Of a stretch of DNA of 64,000 nt, positions 60,884 through 64,000 are shown piece after piece. The DNA comes from Isoperla grammatica. Lineage: Eukaryota; Arthropoda; Insecta; Plecoptera; Perlodidae. A model generated the notes under the pieces. It made no database searches. It had not been told where the DNA came from and worked only from the letters and a program-made list of their open reading frames with translations. The position numbers and the translations under genes were made by a program. The stretch lies in contig OX246743.1 in the NCBI GenBank assembly GCA_945910005.1, positions 5,450,018 to 5,514,017 of the forward strand, in the 5' to 3' direction. Position 1 is the first letter of the stretch, and each line of letters opens with the position of its first letter.

Positions 60884-63577
60884 GTTAAGCGAGCGTCTCC
60901 ACGAGACTTTTATGGCACTTCGTTCTGTTTTTTTTTTTTTGTACTAGACTCTTATGGCACTTCATTCTGTTTGTTTTTTGTTTGTTTTTATGTCTGTCGA
61001 TGGCGGTCAAACGGAAAGTCCGATCAACTTGAAATTTTGACCATCCACAAGCCTCGATGTGGATTGAAGGTGAATAGTTTTGAGGCAAAATCGTTCGAAA
61101 AGTTACAAAGTTACACTCAATAACTGTTAGTGACGGTGGCGGACCGCCGCGAAAACACTAGACAGAATGACAACGAAAATTCTTAGCAACGCAAATTGCA
61201 CTGCATTCATCAATATCGGGAAGTATAATAGCTATGGTATAGAAAAAATTTTGAAATGCACGTTCTTGAATTGTTGTTAATTGTTGTTTTTATTAGCTTT
61301 GAGATCTTTTCGCCAGAACGTGCGTAGATATGGACGCGCTCGCTTATCAACGCGTCAAACAGAGCGTTTTCCTACTTAAGCGAGCGAAGCGAGCGTTTCC
61401 ACTTGACTCTTATGGCACTTCGTTCTGTTTTTTTTTGTTTTTTTATGTCTGTCGATAGCGGTCGAACGGAAAGTCCGATCAACTTGAAATTTGGACCATC
61501 CACAAGCCTCGATGTGGATTGAAGGTGTATAGTTTTGAGGCAAAATCGTTCGAAAAGTTACAAAGTTACACCATAGGTACTGCAAAATATTTTTCTGAAA
61601 CAAAATGGCGGCAAAATGTGAGATAACCATATTTTTTTAAAGCTTTTACCGAACACGAATATGTTCATGTTATGGCGATCTGATAAATATTGGCAAAGTT
61701 ACACAAAAGTTACTCGAAAATATATTTCTGAAACACAGTAACAGCAAAATGTGAGGTGGCTATCTTGTAGTACATTTTCGTCCGGTCACGAATATGCTAA
61801 TTTAAACGCGATCGGATACGAGGCAGACATTACATTTCTATTGCTGTCAATAACTGTTAGTAACGGTGGCGGACCGCGGCGAAAACACTAGACAGAATGA
61901 CAACGAAAATTCTTAGCAACGCACATTGCACTTTATTCAACAATATCGGGAAGTATAATCGCTATGGAAATTAGAATTTTTTTTGTAATGCGCATTCTTG
62001 AATAATGTTGTTATTTGTTGTTTTTTAGCTTTGAGATCTTTTCGCCAGAACGAAAATTCTTAGCAACGCACATAGCACTGCATTCAACAATGTCGGAAAA
62101 TAATTAAGCGAGCGAAGCGAGCGTCTCCACTTGACTCTTATGGCACTTCGTTCTGTTTTTGTTTTTTTGTTTTTTTATGTCTGTCGATAGCGGTCGAACG
62201 GAACGTCCGATCAGCTTGAAATTTGGACCATCCACAAGTCTCAATGTGGATTGAAGGTGTATAGTTTTGAGGCAAAATCGTTTGAAAAGTTACAAAGTTA
62301 CACCATAGTTACTGCAAAATATTTTTCTGAAACAAAATAGCGGAAAAATGTGAGATAGCCAGATTTTTTTACAGATTTGTCCGATCACGAATATGTTAAT
62401 CTCATGGCGAAAATAAATATTGGCAAAGGTAAACAAAAGTTACTCGAAAATATATTTCTGAAACACAGTAACAGCAAAATGTGAGGTGGCTATCTTATAG
62501 TAAATTGTTGTCCGGTTACGAATATACTAATGTAAACGCGATCTGATACGTATTTGAGGCAGAAATCACATTTCTATTGCTGTCAATAACTGTTAGTAAC
62601 GGTGGCGGACAGTGTTGAAAACATGACGACGAAAATTCTTAGCAACGCACATTGCACTGCATCCAACAATGTCGGGAAGTTTAATAGCTATGGAAATTAG
62701 GAACAAATTTCCAATGCGCATTCTTGAATTGTTGTGAATTGTTGTTTTTATTAGCTTTGAGAACTTTTTATCACAAAGTTCGTAGATATGGACGCGCTCG
62801 CTTATCAACGCGTCAAACAGAGCGTTTTCCTAGTAATAACAACAATAATTAAGCGAGCGAAGCGAGCGTCTTTACTAGACTCTTATGGCACTTCGTTCTG
62901 TTTTTTTTTTGTTTTTTTTGTTTTTTTATGTCTGTCGATAGCGGGCGAACGGAAAGTCCGATCAACTTGAAATTTAAACCATCCACAAGCCTCGATGTGG
63001 ATTGAGGGTGTACAGTTTTGAGGCAAAATCGTTCGAAAAGTTAGAAAGTTACACCATAGTTACTGGAAAATATTTTTCTGAAACAAAATGGCGGCAAAAT
63101 GTGAGATAGCCTTACTTTTTTACAGATTTTTCCGGTCATGAATAAATTCACTTTATGGTGATCTGATAAATATTGCCAAAGTTACACAAAAGTTACTCGA
63201 AAATATTTTTCTGGAACACTGTTACAGCAAAATGTGAGGTGGTTATCTTATAGTAAAGTTTTGTCCGGTTACGAATATACTAATGTAAACGCGATCTAAT
63301 ACGTATTTGAGACTGAAATCACATTTCTATTTCTGTCAATAACTGTTAGTAAAGGTGGCAGACCGCCGCGAAAACACTAGACAGAATGACAACGAAAATT
63401 CTTAGCAACACACATTGCACTGCATTCAACAATATCGGAAAGTATAACAACAAGTTTGCAATGCGGATTCTTGAATTGTTGTGAATTGTTGATTTTATTA
63501 GCTTTGAGAACTTTTCGCCACAAAGTTCGTAGATATGGACGCTCTCGCTTATCAACGTGTCAAACAGAGCTAGTCAT
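60884..63577 (+). mobile_element. Four head-to-tail copies of Helentron-like family A
   Basis: Units start ttaagcgagcgaagcgagcg at about 60884 (shorter start), 61375, 62104 and 62847. Common body: tatggcacttcgttctgttt, tgtctgtcgatagcggtcga, gaaatttggaccatccacaa, ttgaggcaaaatcgttcgaa, ggtggcggaccgc. Full 3' end (unit 3): cgctcgcttatcaacgcgtc, aaacagagcgttttcctag, T (62831). Unit 1 is internally shortened, unit 2 lacks a 3' end, and unit 4 has a damaged end (gagctagt). The 5' taagcgagcg is the inverse of the 3' cgctcgctta. No protein coding. Confidence 0.65.
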
Positions 63578-63769
63578 AATAAATTTATTAGCATATAAAT
63601 AAAAATAATATGGATTATTACTTATAACTCGATTAAGGCCCGGTATTATGAACTCTCTGCGGATGGCTGTCTGCCGTATTCTTCATGAAACCTTTTTGTT
63701 ACTATAAGTAGCATAATAAAGGGCTCAAACACATATTTTATATTAATAAATAAAAAATAAATAAATTCA
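63578..63769. other. Intron/intergenic spacer
   Basis: Contains aaggcccggtattatgaac (compare 7160..7300) and an AT-rich stretch. Nothing else recognised. Confidence 0.5.
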
Positions 63770-63985
63770 CATTTAGAGTCTACCCACTCTGTAACTAAAC
63801 TGATTTGCAGTGGGGGACTTTAATTTAAAGTGACTAAACCAACCCTGTAAGCTTCGAACACCGTCGACGAGTGAGCGATAACCAATCAAAGATCTATATT
63901 TCAAATAAGAAACACATGAATCAGTGATAAGACAGTGCGAACACCCGCGGACAGATGCCAGAATCAACAAGACTGATTCAGAACA
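63770..63985 (-). mobile_element. Dispersed repeat with AT-rich tail, copy 3
   Basis: Reverse complement of 25141..25375 over nearly its full length, with the (AAATA)n tail at 63745..63770. Confidence 0.8.
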
Positions 63986-64000
63986 ACCTTGAAATTATTG

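Noticed and set aside
60587..61630. Open frames with the shared peptide SIHIEACGWSKFQVDRTF
   Set aside because: The peptide recurs because the DNA element is repeated. Frames have no common start, differ in length and run through T-rich tracts; more likely repeat translation than a gene.

Overview
The window is nuclear DNA of an animal: multi-exon genes with GT-AG introns, several retrotransposon and DNA-transposon families, and many mini- and microsatellites. The two recognisable host proteins read like invertebrate, most likely protostome (arthropod-like), versions; the species cannot be named from the sequence alone.

Gene 1 (+, 1696..41976) is the 3' part of a LAR-type (type IIa) receptor protein tyrosine phosphatase. 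Twenty-two exons with matching phases give 1,425 residues: six fibronectin III domains, a membrane-proximal ectodomain, one transmembrane helix, a juxtamembrane segment, an active-type D1 phosphatase domain, an inactive-type D2 domain, and the family's characteristic C-terminus. The signal peptide, Ig domains and first FN3 domains lie upstream of the window. Gene 2 (-, 50957..56407) is a complete four-exon NPC2/ML-domain sterol-binding secreted protein of 147 residues with a TATA box and a poly(A) signal. Genes 1 and 2 are convergent. A second NPC2-like terminal exon (57323..57403, -) and a TATA-plus-signal-peptide first exon (60661..60699, +) are pieces of further genes.

The most unusual feature is a repeated pattern. 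Four minisatellites, with periods of about 148, 111, 127 and 98 bp, are each built from the end of a real coding exon plus its splice site. Three duplicate an exon 3' end with the 5' splice site (LAR 7575..9031, LAR transmembrane exon 23634..25135, NPC2 exon 2 52590..54070). One duplicates a 3' splice site with the exon start (LAR 12361..14345). In every case the array extends into the intron and the working exon is the terminal copy on the exon side, while the other copies are disabled by stops, indels or lack of a partner splice site. Two further single-copy exon fragments lie in LAR introns (25753..25783, 37370..37411).

The introns and the intergenic region are full of mobile DNA. An apparently intact Ty3/Gypsy LTR retrotransposon (31183..36248) has matching 196-bp LTRs, a 5-bp target duplication and one 1336-codon gag-pol frame. 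There are two non-autonomous hAT elements with 8-bp duplications, a 5S-rRNA-derived SINE, degraded LINE pieces (one family ending in long AAT microsatellites), foldback and palindromic elements, a dimeric satellite (46090..49010), a 68-bp CACGTG-containing minisatellite, and (57.5-63.6 kb) head-to-tail copies of rolling-circle (Helentron-like) candidates sharing a CGCTC-loop-GAGCG-TTTTCCTAG 3' end. Stretches not listed are AT-rich intron or spacer in which nothing was recognised.
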